DNA from: Flammulina velutipes
Taxonomy: Eukaryota; Basidiomycota; Agaricomycetes; Agaricales; Physalacriaceae
Assembly: GCA_011800155.1 (NCBI GenBank)
Contig: CM022377.1
Coordinates: 992,001 to 1,056,000 of the forward strand
Length of the DNA stretch: 64,000 nucleotides
Reading direction: 5' to 3'
The translations under genes and the position numbers were made by a program. Shown in pieces: positions 33,170-46,300 of this stretch; position 1 is the first letter of the stretch; each line of letters starts with the position of its first letter. The notes under the pieces were generated by a model that worked only from the letters and a program-made list of their open reading frames with translations, searched no databases and was not told the origin of the DNA.

Positions 33170-33556
33170 ATGTTTGGATTAAAAGCTTCTACTGTATGGA
33201 TCTCCTATTCACTCTATCCTCAGGCTCGCTGACCTTTGATCAGATTCTTTCTCTACTCGCGGTCTTCCACGCATCGAGCGCGATTCCTTTCGGTCAGCTC
33301 ACAAGCATGATGCCTCGCGACGTGGCCTACATCGGTGTCGATGAAGACCGCGGCGAGTACGTCACGTACAACCTCAACGGAACCACCTACGGACGTTATG
33401 CCATTGATTCAAAAGGCGAATCTTTGCACAAGTCCAAGCGCGCTGCGGGAAGATGCGCTAAACTTTCTATTGACGAACTTAAGACAAGTATGTGATTCAC
33501 TGGTCGTGTTATTCTCATCCTGACACATCGACCTCATTATAGTTCGGGCAGAGTGA
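33170..33556 (+). CDS. secreted-protein gene, 5' part, cut by the MULE insertion
   Basis: Exons 33170-33193 and 33244-33487 encode a classical signal peptide (MFGLKASTILSLLAVFHASS, then A) followed by about 65 residues ending in LSIDELKT. Homology continues not in the adjacent DNA but 29.6 kb away at 63087, where the next exon reads IPGWDALNQYADSAFGTG. The donor GTATGT at 33488 is intact. The acceptor copy that stayed here (AG at 33541-33542) would splice to 14 nt of transposon end, giving IRAE and a TGA at 33554-33556, so the predicted product is a truncated 93-residue secreted peptide. It contains a KR site (KSKR) that a Kex2-type protease could cut. The family is known to me only as a secreted basidiomycete protein of unknown function. 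Confidence 0.75.
33537..33545. repeat. 9-bp target site duplication, left copy
   Basis: TTATAGTTC here and at 63081-63089. The bases next to it differ on both sides (A before and G after here; C before and C after at the right), so it is exactly 9 bp. The TTATAG part is the splice acceptor of the secreted-protein gene. Confidence 0.88.
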
Positions 33557-33580
33557 TTGGGACCAAGTACCCGAACCAAC
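33546..33580 (+). repeat. MULE left terminal inverted repeat
   Basis: Aligned with the reverse complement of 63047-63080: the first two bases and positions 4-5 agree, positions 11-21 (ATTGGGACCAA) are identical in both, then CCCGAA-CCAA with small indels. This is weak outside the central 11 bases, as is common for MULEs with diverged ends. Confidence 0.7.
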
Positions 33581-33710
33581 TCCAAAAACCAATACCAAGA
33601 CCAATACCGTACCAATACCGTACCAATACCGTACCAATACCATACCAATATTGCACCAACCCCGTACCAACCCCGTACCAACCTCATAGCTGAGAACCAA
33701 GTACCGTGAG
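33566..33710 (+). repeat. left subterminal ACCAATACCGT array
   Basis: About a dozen short tandem or near-tandem units of CCAATACCGTA/CCAACCCCGTA, following GGGACCAAGTACCCG. The same vocabulary (ACCAACCC, GGACCAAGT) makes up the arrays at the right end of the MULE. Likely subterminal transposase-binding repeats (inference). Confidence 0.7.
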
Positions 33711-34365
33711 TCGCCTGGGAATTTCTAGTAGTCGCCACTGACTGACCGTTCAAATCAGCGACTGGGCTAGCCCTGTCGCTGATTGCGACCGCACAGCCAC
33801 CCTATCCAGATAGTCGTTCACCAAAGCTTTAATCATTCACCAACTTTGGGGCTAAGCCACATCCTTCAATAGTTAGCTTCCATTATTGATAAGATTTTAC
33901 GAATTTTGGCTATTTATGTAGTTGATGCAGCGCCGGGAAAGGACGCACCAACGACACAATCTTTCACGCTATCTCCGGCATACGGCCCGATACTCCTCCT
34001 GTTGATCTCAACGTTCATCATCATCGTTCTTCGTCGTCGCCGTCAACGAAGGACCACGACCACAGCACGTCCAGTACATGCCGCTCCGACTCACTACTAC
34101 TACATATTCTTGTACTAGGATGCAACAATGAAGACCTTTCACCTCTCACTTTTTTGCTCCCTTCCGCACATTGCAAATTTGGCTGTCATGTAGGACACTC
34201 CAAGTATCTTCTATTTTCCTTCCTTCGGTCTTGTTTCATAACTCACTTCTGCCTTTGAAATGCTTGAGCGCATTGTGAGTTTCATAGATCGTCGCATTCT
34301 AAGTTACTGATTCTGTGTAGTCTCAAGCAATTGCTGTACTTAGTGGGCATGCAGCGGCAGCCCCT
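33711..34365. other. MULE leader / promoter region
   Basis: Between the left array and the transposon gene. A short frame at 33906-34118 contains one hydrophobic segment (PAYGPILLLLISTFIIIV) followed by Arg-rich residues; I do not consider it a proven gene. An optional extra 5' exon with ATG at 34263 could splice (GTGAGT...GTGTAG) into the main gene. Confidence 0.4.
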
Positions 34366-37300
34366 ATGACCCAAAATCCTCCACTCTCACATAGAAAGAA
34401 GAAGAAGAAAATGCAGGCCGTTGTGCAACCAATGAACCTCTCCTCAATATTTTCCTTCCGCTTTCCCTGGTTCTTCGCTCGAACCGGACCACCTCCTGCT
34501 GCAACAAAGGACAAAAGTCAACATCCATACTCTCGCAAAAGATCCCTTCATCCTGATCCTACATCTACAATGCGACCCTCCTCCTATTCTCAGAAAAAGG
34601 CCAAACACGCTAGGATAGCCCAAACCGAATCCGAATCTGAGCCAGAACCAAAGCATGGACATAGTGAGTCACATATCTTCCTAATCAACCTTATATCTAC
34701 TAACTGTTGGCTCTACAGCACGTCAACGGCGTCATCACTCTAGCGAATCATCATCCGTTGGACACCAGTCAAGCTCCCGGTCACAACGCTTCCCACCCCC
34801 CAAACCCTCAATCCGTGTTGCCTCTCCTCGAGGATCTGCACCGTCGTCGCCCCCATCAGAAACTGGAATAGCGTTACAGCAGGCTCTTGACGCAATTCCT
34901 CAAGGAGTCGCTATGGCGCCAAACTTCGGTAGACAAAGCTCTGCAGCTCACGAAAACCTGGTCTCATTTTCATCTCTCAAATGGATGACCGACGTGTCAG
35001 GTTCACCAGACGGCACCTTCTCCTTTGTCGTCACTCGTTCCGTCTATGAAGCACACCAAAAATTGAAGCTCGCCTATGCTGCCAAGAATCTAGGTCATGG
35101 CAAGCGAACGGGGAAGGAGAGTCTCACAGACGCGCGAAATGCTGATAGCGAGGAGAAGGGACTTCGCACCTGGTTTGAATGTCTTGGTGCATTCGAATGC
35201 AATAATGAGGACTGTGCCAACGTGGTGCGTGGGAGTGCGAAGGGTAGAGTTGTTGCAGAGCGGATGCGCACACTGTGCCGCTGTAATCAGCCTATGCAGC
35301 ACTATGAATGCAACACGAGTTGGGGGACAATCGAATGGCGGTACGGGGTTCGGTTCTGGCACTTGGGTGAACATTCCCATTCGTCAATCCCAGTTGACGC
35401 AACTATATCCGCAAAGACTCGGAAGGCTATGAACGACCTAATAGAGGCGAATCCCACTGCAACGCCAGCTGCACTCCGGGCAGGAAACACGACGAGTGGC
35501 ATTGGACTCATCGATGTCAATATCAAGGCCGCTAGTGCTGGTTATTCACGACATCTAGTACGCACTGCACGAGGCGGAGTAAAATCCGAAAAAAACCCAG
35601 ACCAATGGCTCGACGACTACACACAATTCGGCCTTGACTATCCCACCCAGATCATTGCTGAGAGCCTTCGTGGTGGGGTGCAGATCATCTCCATTCAGAC
35701 AAGCTTCATGGCGCAGATGCTGGTGCAAGGTCACTTTCCAGAGGCCGAGGGACATTACGTGCTGCAGGGCTTTCTTTCCGATGCGGCGCATGGCTGGTTC
35801 GCGCAAGCACATCATCATCTCATCACAACTTCTGTGTTCTGCTGGGCGTTGCAGAAATGGGTTCCAACGATTTACTCATATGTGAATGGTGCCACTGAGT
35901 CGCATTTCGAGTACCATTTCTACGCCTGGATGAAGTCTACCAAAACTATGGCGGATGTCAAGAATGTAACACTTGACTATGAGTACTTTAGGATGGTACA
36001 GTTGCTCCAAATCTCTATATACTGCAGCTGATAACCTGTCCTGTTTTAGATGGTAGATTTCAGTCAAGCAGAACGTCTAGGATTTATTCAAGCATTCATT
36101 CGCTTTTGGTCGGAGATGTCGTCGAATGCGCATTCACCAACTCAGTTGGAGAAGATTGCATCAGAGCTTATCCTTGGGTGCCAGCAACACTTCCGAGAGT
36201 CTGTCAACCGGGTTGCGCCCGTCGTTGCAGCACGTGATTCAGATCGCACGAAAGAATTCAAGAGGAAAGTGAAGGAATTACTGGGGATATCTGACCATAC
36301 AATCTTCAAGGTAAAGTATCAGTCATCATCTCCATTGCTAACTACATCTAATGATCTATAGACACAAATCCAAGGACTATTGCTTGCATTTCCGAAAGCA
36401 AAACCGTGGTTGGAGTGGTGGCTGCGTCCTTCGCATATCCAGATGCTGTTTGTTCAGCTGCGCACTGACATACCTGTTAACATGCCATCAACGACGAATG
36501 CTCAGGAGTCAATGCATCACGCGATGTACGCCGAGGAAGGGAAGAAGCATACTGTCATTGAAGGTCTTCGACGATGCATTCGGTATGCAAATACTATGAG
36601 CCGAACATATGTGCAATACATTGGTAGGTTTTGTTAACACATGCCTGTATATATCGATGCTTATATGTCATTAGCTGGAGGTCGAATGGAATATGGGAAG
36701 AAGACATCATTGGCTCTCCGTAGAGAGCGTCAAGCAAAACACAAATCTACACAGCCCAGTCGTTACCGCCGCTTACAGAAGGTACGAAAGGCCTTCATAC
36801 GGGAACTACGCCTTGAGGAGCCGAAACGAAATCGTCGCCCTCTGGATAGAGCTAAGGACCTTTTGAAACCCAAGACGAGTAGGACAAGGAGGCGAGGGCA
36901 ACAGAAAACTGCAAAGTCAAGTTCAGGATCAGTTGATGATGGCTGGTCCACAGACACAGACACAGACAAAGTTGGTGTGGCGTTCAAGTCTCCGATAAAG
37001 ACCTCTCCTGCCAAAAAGTCCTGCATCAAGAAGTCACCCACAAAGAAGGAGCAAAAGACAACAGTTGACGACGATAAACGAGAGGTTGATATAGGGGCGA
37101 ACTCACCACCCAAAAAATCAACGGGAGCTCGAGCTGTTCGCTCAGCAGCACATCATGGACAGGGCACCCCAGACGGTGATGAGCAGTGCAAAAGAACACC
37201 ACCAAATCACACACACACACACACACACTAACAAGTAGGCGTGGAAATGCAAGTCCGCTTCGATAGCGGGTCTGCTTTTAATTGTTTAGAGTTCGATGAA

Positions 37301-40300
37301 CTGGTCTTTGGGGTTTCGGGAAGGTATGGGGGTTCGATCGCAACGGTTCAAAATGTATAACAAGTTCGAGGGGTAACAGGGATCTGATCTTTAGTTGAAA
37401 ACTAGAGGCCAACAAGAGTCACAGGCCGATTGGGATGCGTGAGGCAGACTTAATAAAGCTCCAACCGGTCCGTCAATCTTCAACCACGCTAAGAGGTCTG
37501 CGTCCAGATACCCTGGTATCTATCTAATGCCCTAAGACTCAACGGACTCTGTCCGCGGCTTAAAACGATAGCTTAGCTGCAGTCTAAACCACACTCAACG
37601 GGGACTGGGTTTTCCAATCAGATTCTTTCAAGTGGTTAGATGACTGTTCTGAGACAGCGCCGGGAACGTCGATGGCACAGGCAATGGCTAGACTTCAATT
37701 ACTCAAAGTAGCTCCAATGGCTCTAAGTTCCTTTTGCTTTCAGATTCAAAGTCACCTATGTGACAGAACTTCTATTCAATCCTATCGAGCTAACCGACGG
37801 TAAATACTGCTTTGTGGGCTGCGTCTACTGGGGGTCTAAGCTAGTTTACAGTATGCTAACGAGCGTATTATATAGGTATTTCTAAAGAGCGTGACTAAAG
37901 CTGGTTTACTGTATTTTACCCGCCACAGGAGCGGCCGCCACGTTGGCGGGCCCCGTGAACCTCGTTGTGCCCTGGGCCATATGGCCTTCATCATTCTTAG
38001 CCAGGTATTTGTCCTGGATGCACCCAATGAGGAGTGGCGTACCGCGCGGGTACACAGCTCCTGAGTGATCCAAGGTCAGCTGGCATGCTTGTTCCATGTG
38101 TATCTCTCCATTCTTAGGCGATCCGCGCGGGCCTTCAATTAGCACCCACATGGTCCCTGTTGCCTTGTGTTTTTCCTCTCTCGATAGAGAGGCCTTATTT
38201 CCAATAATGCCCCGCCCAGGAATCGGGCCCGTCGTGTTGGCGGCTCAACTCCTAGGTGGGTCCTACAGTGCTTCTGGTGCTTCCTATGCAGAGCCCGAAT
38301 GCTATCCAACAGAGGGACTTGGGTTTCTGTGCTCGATCTGGGAGATCTGCCCGATCTGGATTATATTGATGAGATCCAGGGAGTCAGAGCGTGACTCAGG
38401 AATAAGGTTTACTTCCCCTGAGATCATGACTCATGACGCAACATGCCTTTGATGGATTCGATGGTCGATCTCCGTCTTCTGCGTTTTGGTGGCTAAGTCC
38501 GTCCAAGTGTGGCGGGTGGTTCGTGAACTGTCCTGGGAAGAGTGGGATCCTTATTTCTAAGTTCCCGACACAATGGCGGGTGCAAGACTGAGTACTAGTT
38601 TTATTGATCGACCTAAGTCGAGTTACTTGTATTGTAGTTTTAGGTTCCTCCCGCTCCGAGAGCGGGGTCGATTGCCTGGCTGAACTAGTGCATGACTTCA
38701 AGGTTCCAAGGATGAGTCCCAGTAACAAGGACCTTCTCCGTACTGCTAGCCTGGTGTGGAGTGGTATATTCCGTCCATAATGCCTTCTTCCTATGTCCAT
38801 TCTGCCTGGTTTGCCTTGTACCAAATCGCAAAATATGGGGTCTTTGCCCATCCAAATATTACAAGGCGTATCATCTCCCCTTGACTTATTTGATGTCGTC
38901 CCCGACATCCTCTGCCTTCTACCTTTGGTAGAATACAGGGTCATCGTATAACTCCAGATTTGGATTCTACTTAGATCGACCCGATTCTGAAGCGGGCCCG
39001 ATCTGGTTATTCTAAGTCCTGGCTTTAAAAGCTGTTGTAGGCGCGCCGCTTTGTTGGCGCGTCCACTACAACTCTTATCCAACTTCTGTCTTTTCTGCAT
39101 AATGGCTCCTCCTAAAACCCCGCACTGGACTACTATTCACCCACTGCTGGCAGTCGATCCAGTGACCGTTGCGCCTGAGGTTACGCAGTTTCGTGCGGAG
39201 CTGGGACCCGCTATCTCTGAGTTCATCATGAACTACGCGGTCCCCACTCATGTCGAGGGTGTCATCAAGGACGCGATCGAACAACTTTCTGGACCGATTA
39301 TGGCCCTCGTTCGTTCGTCTAACACGCCGGGTATCGCTCTGGAAGCCCGCGTGGACTCTCTCGATCGCTTCTTTCCCAAGTTATTGGTGAGTGCCTTTAT
39401 TCTTCCATGTTCGTGCGTGTCTAACCCAAGTTAGGTTGTTAACCTATCTTTGGCTAATCGCACGACCGCTACCGCGACGGCTGAAATCCATTCATTCTTT
39501 CATAACGTTCGCAACTGGCTAGCTTGCTACCTGCTGGAGTTGGGGGTTAATCCTCAACTCCCGCGGATTAATCTTGCTGGCGTGTTCACGCCTCTTACGG
39601 CTGTCACTAGTCGACACACCGACTTCATAGCGCCTAAGTTGCCCGACTTTCACCCTTTGCACTTCAACCAGCGGTCCTTTAACTCGAAAGGAAAAGGACC
39701 CGCTAAGGAGGCGGCTCCAAAAGTCGATATCCCTAAGGATCCTCCTAAGGGCAAGCCCGCTGCTAAGAAGGTACGCTATTGTTTCCTGACTGTGTTTCTG
39801 GTTTCTAAGTCGTTTTCCCAGGGTGGAAAGACGGTTAAGTCGCCAGCGGTGATCGATGAGAAGTTGGAGGCCGTTGGGGAAGCGGCTATGCCTCCTCCTG
39901 AGGACTGTGGTAAGTTCCCCTTCTCCAACTTTCACAATCTGTGTTTTAACCCCGACGCCTTCTCTTTCGCTAAGATATGGACGACGGTCTGTCTGAATCC
40001 GATCTTGCTTCGGACGACGTGAGCTTATTTCACGATTTTTCTAGACTTGGACTCGTTGACAGTCCCCTTGCAGGATTTGTCCATTATCGACGGCAACGGT
40101 GTTACTGGTACCGACTTGGTTCCTCTCGAGGTAATGTCTTCGACTCGGGCTGATTGTTTACTTTGGGTGCTGACTTGTTCATAGTCGCCTCCCTCGGACT
40201 CGAAGCGCACGGTATTTTACCTTCCCTACGCGTTCGTCCCAGGTATGCTGACTTCTTCCCGGGAATACCAGAAGGCCTTAGACATTCTGGGTTCTTCCGT

Positions 40301-43300
40301 GAACTTCGTCGAACCTGCTCCCGCTGCTCATAAGCGCAAGGCTACTGCCGAGAACTCTAGTCGTCCCCGGAAGAGTCCTAAGCCTTCGTCTTTCCATATC
40401 GACCAGGCTTTCCTGGACCAGCTTGCTGGAGGTAAGCCTGTTGTCTTAGTTTCGATGTACACCCGCTAACTTGGCGGGTCCGCTTTGTTAGCGGGTCCTA
40501 TTATTCAGAGCTACGCCTCGTCGGTCGTTCGCGTGCTCAAGCAGGTTAATCGCCTTGCCGAGCTCGACGAGTTCCCTCGTGAGGCTAGTGCTTCACTTCT
40601 GTCGACGGAGCAGTCCTACCGCTTGGACTTGGTTCGGATCTTGAACCATGTCCACGGTGAGATCCAGGCTTTCAATCGTACCAAGGATCTGTATGTAGGC
40701 ACGGTGAAGTCCTTGCTAGACTAGTCTCCACTTCGATTTGGACATTCCGCTGTAGATCCCTCAATACTCTTTCCGTGATCTGTAGTTCGTTGGGCACGTC
40801 CCTGTTGCAGCTAGTTACTGTATTCCCTCTTTAGTTCATCATTCGCCTCGTAACTAGACTCTGAATTTGCAATATGTTTTGCCTCATGTCTCGCTGTGCC
40901 ACTAACTGAATCTACACGATAGAGTTCCTGTCCGCCATGTTGGCGGGGCCTAATTTTCGTCCTTGACCCGTTTTGATAGCGGGTGGTCAAGTCCCTGCGC
41001 ATATCCTGGTGGAAGGTCACTCGGTGGTGTCCATCCGCACCCTCTAGGTCGTTGTATTGGCAATACTACTCAGCGTAGCCGTGTGGTAAGGCCTTGCCTC
41101 ATTGCATTCGATGGCCGTTGCGGATCCGTTTGTTATTGCGGGGCCCGATAGTATAGCGGGCGCGCACCTTTATAAACTCGCAACGTCCTCTCGAATCCTT
41201 ATCCAACATGGAGCAGAATCTTGCGTTAATCCCTCCCTGGACCAACTTCAAGCTTGCTTTTCTCCCAGGCCTTTCTGACCGCTTTTCCCGTCAAGCCGTC
41301 GGTTTCTTAGAGGCTGAAGCGGGTCTAGCTGTGGCCTTGTCGATGTACCGCGCTACGTTTAGCTTCCCTATCGTAGCCACGCCTTTCGACGTCTTGGATC
41401 TTTCTTCCTTTCATACTTCCCCGACTGAGGACTTGTCCTTGGGTGTGAGCGAAATGCTCGACGCACCCACTTTGCGCTTCATGATTCAATGTTTGGTGAG
41501 TTTCGTCCTCTGTCCCCTGTTTTTCCTAGTTCTGACTTAGACATAGATTCGCTCGATGGCTATCTGGGAGATCGAAGATCCCGACCTCAAGACGGGTCAG
41601 GCCTACAACATTGCTTTGTTGTATGTCTGCTGCCTTCGTCTTGTTTCTAACTGGTTTGGGATGCGGCGGGGTTCCGTGGTACTCGACGGTCTTCACTTTG
41701 AAGACCTCATCCCCGCCCGCTTCCGTCATCCCGAGCGGTATTTTGCTAAGATGATGGAAGAGGCATTGGGTGACTTTGCCGTACGTTTAGTTCACCCGCT
41801 TTCCAGTCGGAGGTCTAATGTATCCTTGTCAGACGTCCGTTCTCCTTGGTTTTCACCTTGGGGCTGAGGACTCTTTGGGAGGGATCGTTGCCAACTACGA
41901 TGTAGTGAACAACTTGCCCCTTCCCTTGGGTCAATTGTCCCCCGTCGACCAGGCGCTTGTCCTTTGGTGGCCCCGCTTCTTAGCGGTTAATCGATTCCCT
42001 CGTTTCTGCGATACTCGTCCTATCATGTACGAACGCGTTATCACAACGGGTCTCGCTGCTCACTTGGACTTCGCTCCCGTGTTAGCCTCGGATCGTGACT
42101 TCGACGAAACTACCAATCCCATTGCTCCTTCAGCTTCTGTTCCACCTCCTCACACCGTCGCTTGGATGGGTAATCCAGTCGCTGTGGAGGTGGCCCAGTC
42201 TGTCTTGACTGATCCCGCTATGGTAGCGGCCGCTCCCGTTTCGGGACCCGCTATCGAAGCGGAGAGTCAAGCTCCACCTTCTATGGTCTTTGTTGGTGCC
42301 TTTAGCTTTTTCTCGAGCCATCCTTTGTTTGCTGATGACTTGGTATTGATTGCAGAAACATTTTAACAAGTGCGGCGAGCGTATGTGCTTTTGCGCTCCC
42401 CTCGAGTATCCTGATGAGGCCTGCGTCGAGTACTGGGGTGTTCCCGACTTTCTCTAACTTCTTTTGTGACTTATTTGTTTCTTGTTTCCAATGCCCTAGT
42501 CATAGCGGCGCTTTTGAATAGCTATTTTTGTTCTTCTATATTTCTCTAAGTCCAATTTTTCCACTTAGATCCTATTTACTTCTTCGTTTGCGGGCGTCTC
42601 CCCTTGACTTATATGGTTCGACGTCCCGCCTATCTCTTATAGTTTTACTAGTTCACTCAATGCATTTGTTGAATGAACCACTTAGAGTCCGAAGACCCGA
42701 CCCGCTATCGGGTCGGGTGCCAATTCCTTGTGTGGCGCAGCCTATTTTCTTGCCTTTCTCATGCTTTCTTGGATGTCCGACGACTTGGCGGCGATTCGCA
42801 CTCTTAGTCTTGTTTCTTTCCAAGTTTGCACAAGCCATGTATTTGTATATATGTTGCTCTATATAATATTTTTGCCCGAAGGCCCAAAGAAAGAGTTGAC
42901 CCCGTCATCCAAAGAACACTACCGTACGTACACAGTCCATACTCTGTCGTACTAAGTCCCGTGAATGCATAAAACGTCTAGTTCGTTGTATTAGAGTCCA
43001 ATGGACTTGGGCCTGCCCAAGTCCTTACCTCTCCTTGCCTTTTCCTTTTCCTTTCCCCTTCTTCTCAGCGGGGGCCTTTGCCTTTCCTTTCCCTTTCGGG
43101 TCGTCCATTTCTTCGTCCTCGTCGTCCTCGTCGTCCTCGTAGTCGTGGTTCCCGCGCTCCAACTTGCGCAGGATTTCCGACGTATCCCCTCCGGTCAGAA
43201 TGATCGAGAGCGCCGCCTCGAGGTTGGGAATGACGGCTTCTGACAGCCTGACGGTTTCTTCGAGGGTTGTCAACCTCGCCTTCAACGTCGCCACCTCCTT

Positions 43301-46300
43301 CTCCAGCTCCTCGACTCGAAGTTGAGCCTCGTCCTTGAGGAGGCATGGGTCCTCGGGATCCAGCTTCAAGCATCCCTTCTTGGTGTATGCGCATTCCACG
43401 CACGATCGATTCGACCCTTCGTATTTGCAGCGGATACCCTTCTTGAAGCACCCTCTGCACAAGATCTGCTCGTTGTGGAGGGGGTCGTCCTTCTCGCGGG
43501 CGGGGAGCATGGGCCTACGCCCAGTCGGGTTGTCGACTACCGTCCTTGGCTTCCGCTTCTTCTTCGGGGACCCTTCGTTGTCGTCGTCCAGCTTCCTTTT
43601 GGAGGACGACGCCACTGGCTGCGGGGCGGTTTTCATGGCTCTTGCCCGACCGGCAGGCGGGGCCGACGTTGAGGCGGCCGACTTGTTCTTCTTGGCCTCG
43701 CGGGCCTCTGCTCGAGCCGCTCGCTGGGCGGCCAGAGCCGCTTCCTCGGCGGTTGGCTGTTTCTATTTTCCCAGTTAGTCTCGTCCACTTGGTTTTCTCC
43801 AAGTCATAGACTAACCTTCGTCTTGGCCACTTCTGGCCTCTTGTTGGTGAGTCTCCTCCTTTTCTTCGGAGGGCTCGGCTGTTTTGACTCCTCCGAGTCT
43901 TCCTCGTCTTCCTCGACTTCCACTACCTTCCTCTTTTTCACCACCGGCACCCAGGCAGGCGTCTTGAGGATTGCGGGTCCCCAAGTCCTCTTCTTTGGCG
44001 AGTCGCCTTGGACAGGCCCACCCTATGCTATACAGATAACTAGTTAAGAGGCCTTAGTGGCGGGGCCAAATAACTAGTTGCTGGCCGATGCTATAGGGCC
44101 ATATTTTGGCTGGTAGAAATGGCTGGCTGGCGGGCTGGGGCGGGCTGGAATGGGGCGGGATGGGTCCCAAATATGGATAGGAATTGATGGGAGCATGTAG
44201 GGATTGATGGACAGGGGGAGGGGGGAGCAGGGGATGGGGAAATGTGGCCACACATAAATCCGGACCTAGGGATTGATGGGTACTGATGTCATTGATTGCC
44301 CAGGGGGATGAGGGATGGGGATAGGAATTGTGGCACCAGGAAAATCCGGACCTAGGGTTTGATGGGAGCAGGGGATGGGGGATGGGGGCAGGGGAAATGT
44401 GGCCACAGGAAAATCCGGACCTAGGGATTGATGAGAACTGATGGGATTGATGGGGGAGGGGATGGGGGATGGGGGCAGGGGGATTGGGGGCAGGGGACAA
44501 TTGTGGCACCAGGATAAATACTGGGCTATTGCCAGGGTATGAGGAGGGTATGGGAGGGATGATTGTAGGTTGAAAAATAAAATTCTTTCTAACTATCAGA
44601 AACATGAATGGGGGGTGTGGCAGCTACTGAAACCAATAATAAAACGATGTGTGGCGCATTTTTAATCGAGGAGCACATACCTCGGATCAACCTGGGGTTG
44701 TTCTAGATGTCTTCCTATTGAAAAATGGATGTGTGCAGCACAAAGAACCATGTAAAAACACGAAGATTTGGCTGAGAAACAAGCAGAACATTATTGAAAA
44801 TCCATCAAAAAGCACCAAAAAGGGAGCAGCACTTTGCCCTCGCTTGGGGGTGACCTGAAACCACTTGTAGGTCGTCCAGACACCTTTGGGGCATTGTATA
44901 TGTCACTCAGTTAGGTCCCCAGGTCAACAGGACCCTTGGATATGATCAAAATGCCAAAAACCCGGACCACACAGCTTTGGGCCACACTATCAACTTGCCC
45001 TGACCTGGGGACACCTTATATTCGAAGATATATGTATATAATGCTCTAATCATGAGTTAGATGAAGTCTGGAGTGTCAAAAATGCGGTCAAAAGCTTGGA
45101 TATACCCCAAATAATGTCCCCCAAGAAAGCACACATACCATCAACTTCCCCTGACCTCTGGGTCGTCCCAATGTGTTCTATTATCATTATAGATGATGTA
45201 TTAGCACCCCAGAGGTTCCCCCAGTGTGTCAAAATGCGAATATAAATGGTACAATAATTTATATCCCCTCCTTCTACACCAAGAATCACCCCAACTATCA
45301 CACATCTGAGTGGTGGACTATTGATTTTAACATCATAGAATGTGTTTTTAGGCTCCCAGAATATGTCCCAGGTTGAACACCCTTCAATATAGAGCATGGA
45401 CATTTGAGAATTAGTACAAAGATCCTATCCTCACCATGTACCAAAGGGGTGTATCTTCGAGGTCTACCTATGACCTGGGCCACAAAATATCATCTATATG
45501 ATGTTAAATGACTATTAGAGCAGTCTTAAAGATGTAGATATGCGAACCAGTGGGTGTACTTGAGGAGGAAGGGTGAATAAGGGTTCACCTATTATCATGA
45601 ATATTCGCATTTTGACACACTGGGGGAACCTCTGGGGTGCTAATACATCATATATAATGATAATAGAACACATTGGGACGACCCAGAGGTCAGGGGAAGT
45701 TGATGGTATGTGTGCTTTCTTGGGGGACATTATTTGGGGTATATCCAAGCTTTTGACCGCATTTTTGACACTCCAGACTTCATCTAACTCATGATTAGAG
45801 CATTATATACATATATCTTCGAATATAAGGTGTCCCCAGGTCAGGGCAAGTTGATAGTGTGGCCCAAAGCTGTGTGGTCCGGGTTTTTGGCATTTTGATC
45901 ATATCCAAGGGTCCTGTTGACCTGGGGACCTAACTGAGTGACATATACAATGCCCCAAAGGTGTCTGGACGACCTACAAGTGGTTCCAGGTCACCCCCAA
46001 TCGAGGGCAAAGTGCTGCTCCCTTTTTGGTGCTTTTTGATGGATTTTCAATAATGTTCTGCTTGTTTCTCAGCCAAATCTTCGTGTTTTTACATGGTTCT
46101 TTGTTCTGCACACATCCATTTTTCAATAGGAAGACATCTAGAACAACCCCAGGTTGATCCGAGGTATGTGCTCCTCGATTAAAAATGCGCCACACATCGT
46201 TTTATTATTGGTTTCAGTAGCTGCCACACCCCCATTCATGTTTCTGATAGTTAGAAAGAATTTTATTTTTCAACCTACAATCATCCCTCCCATACCCTCC

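Noticed and set aside
33541..33556. Proximal acceptor and 5-residue end as the native end of the secreted protein
   Set aside because: Homology resumes at 63087 and the acceptor is part of a 9-bp target duplication, so this end is a by-product of the insertion.
37320..37350. tRNA-like TTCGATCGC segment in the LTR
   Set aside because: No cloverleaf can be drawn around it; it is present in every LTR and one copy has a substitution in the would-be T-loop.
38096..38452. 118-residue frame present three times
   Set aside because: It lies wholly within the LTR and simply recurs with each LTR copy; no domain.
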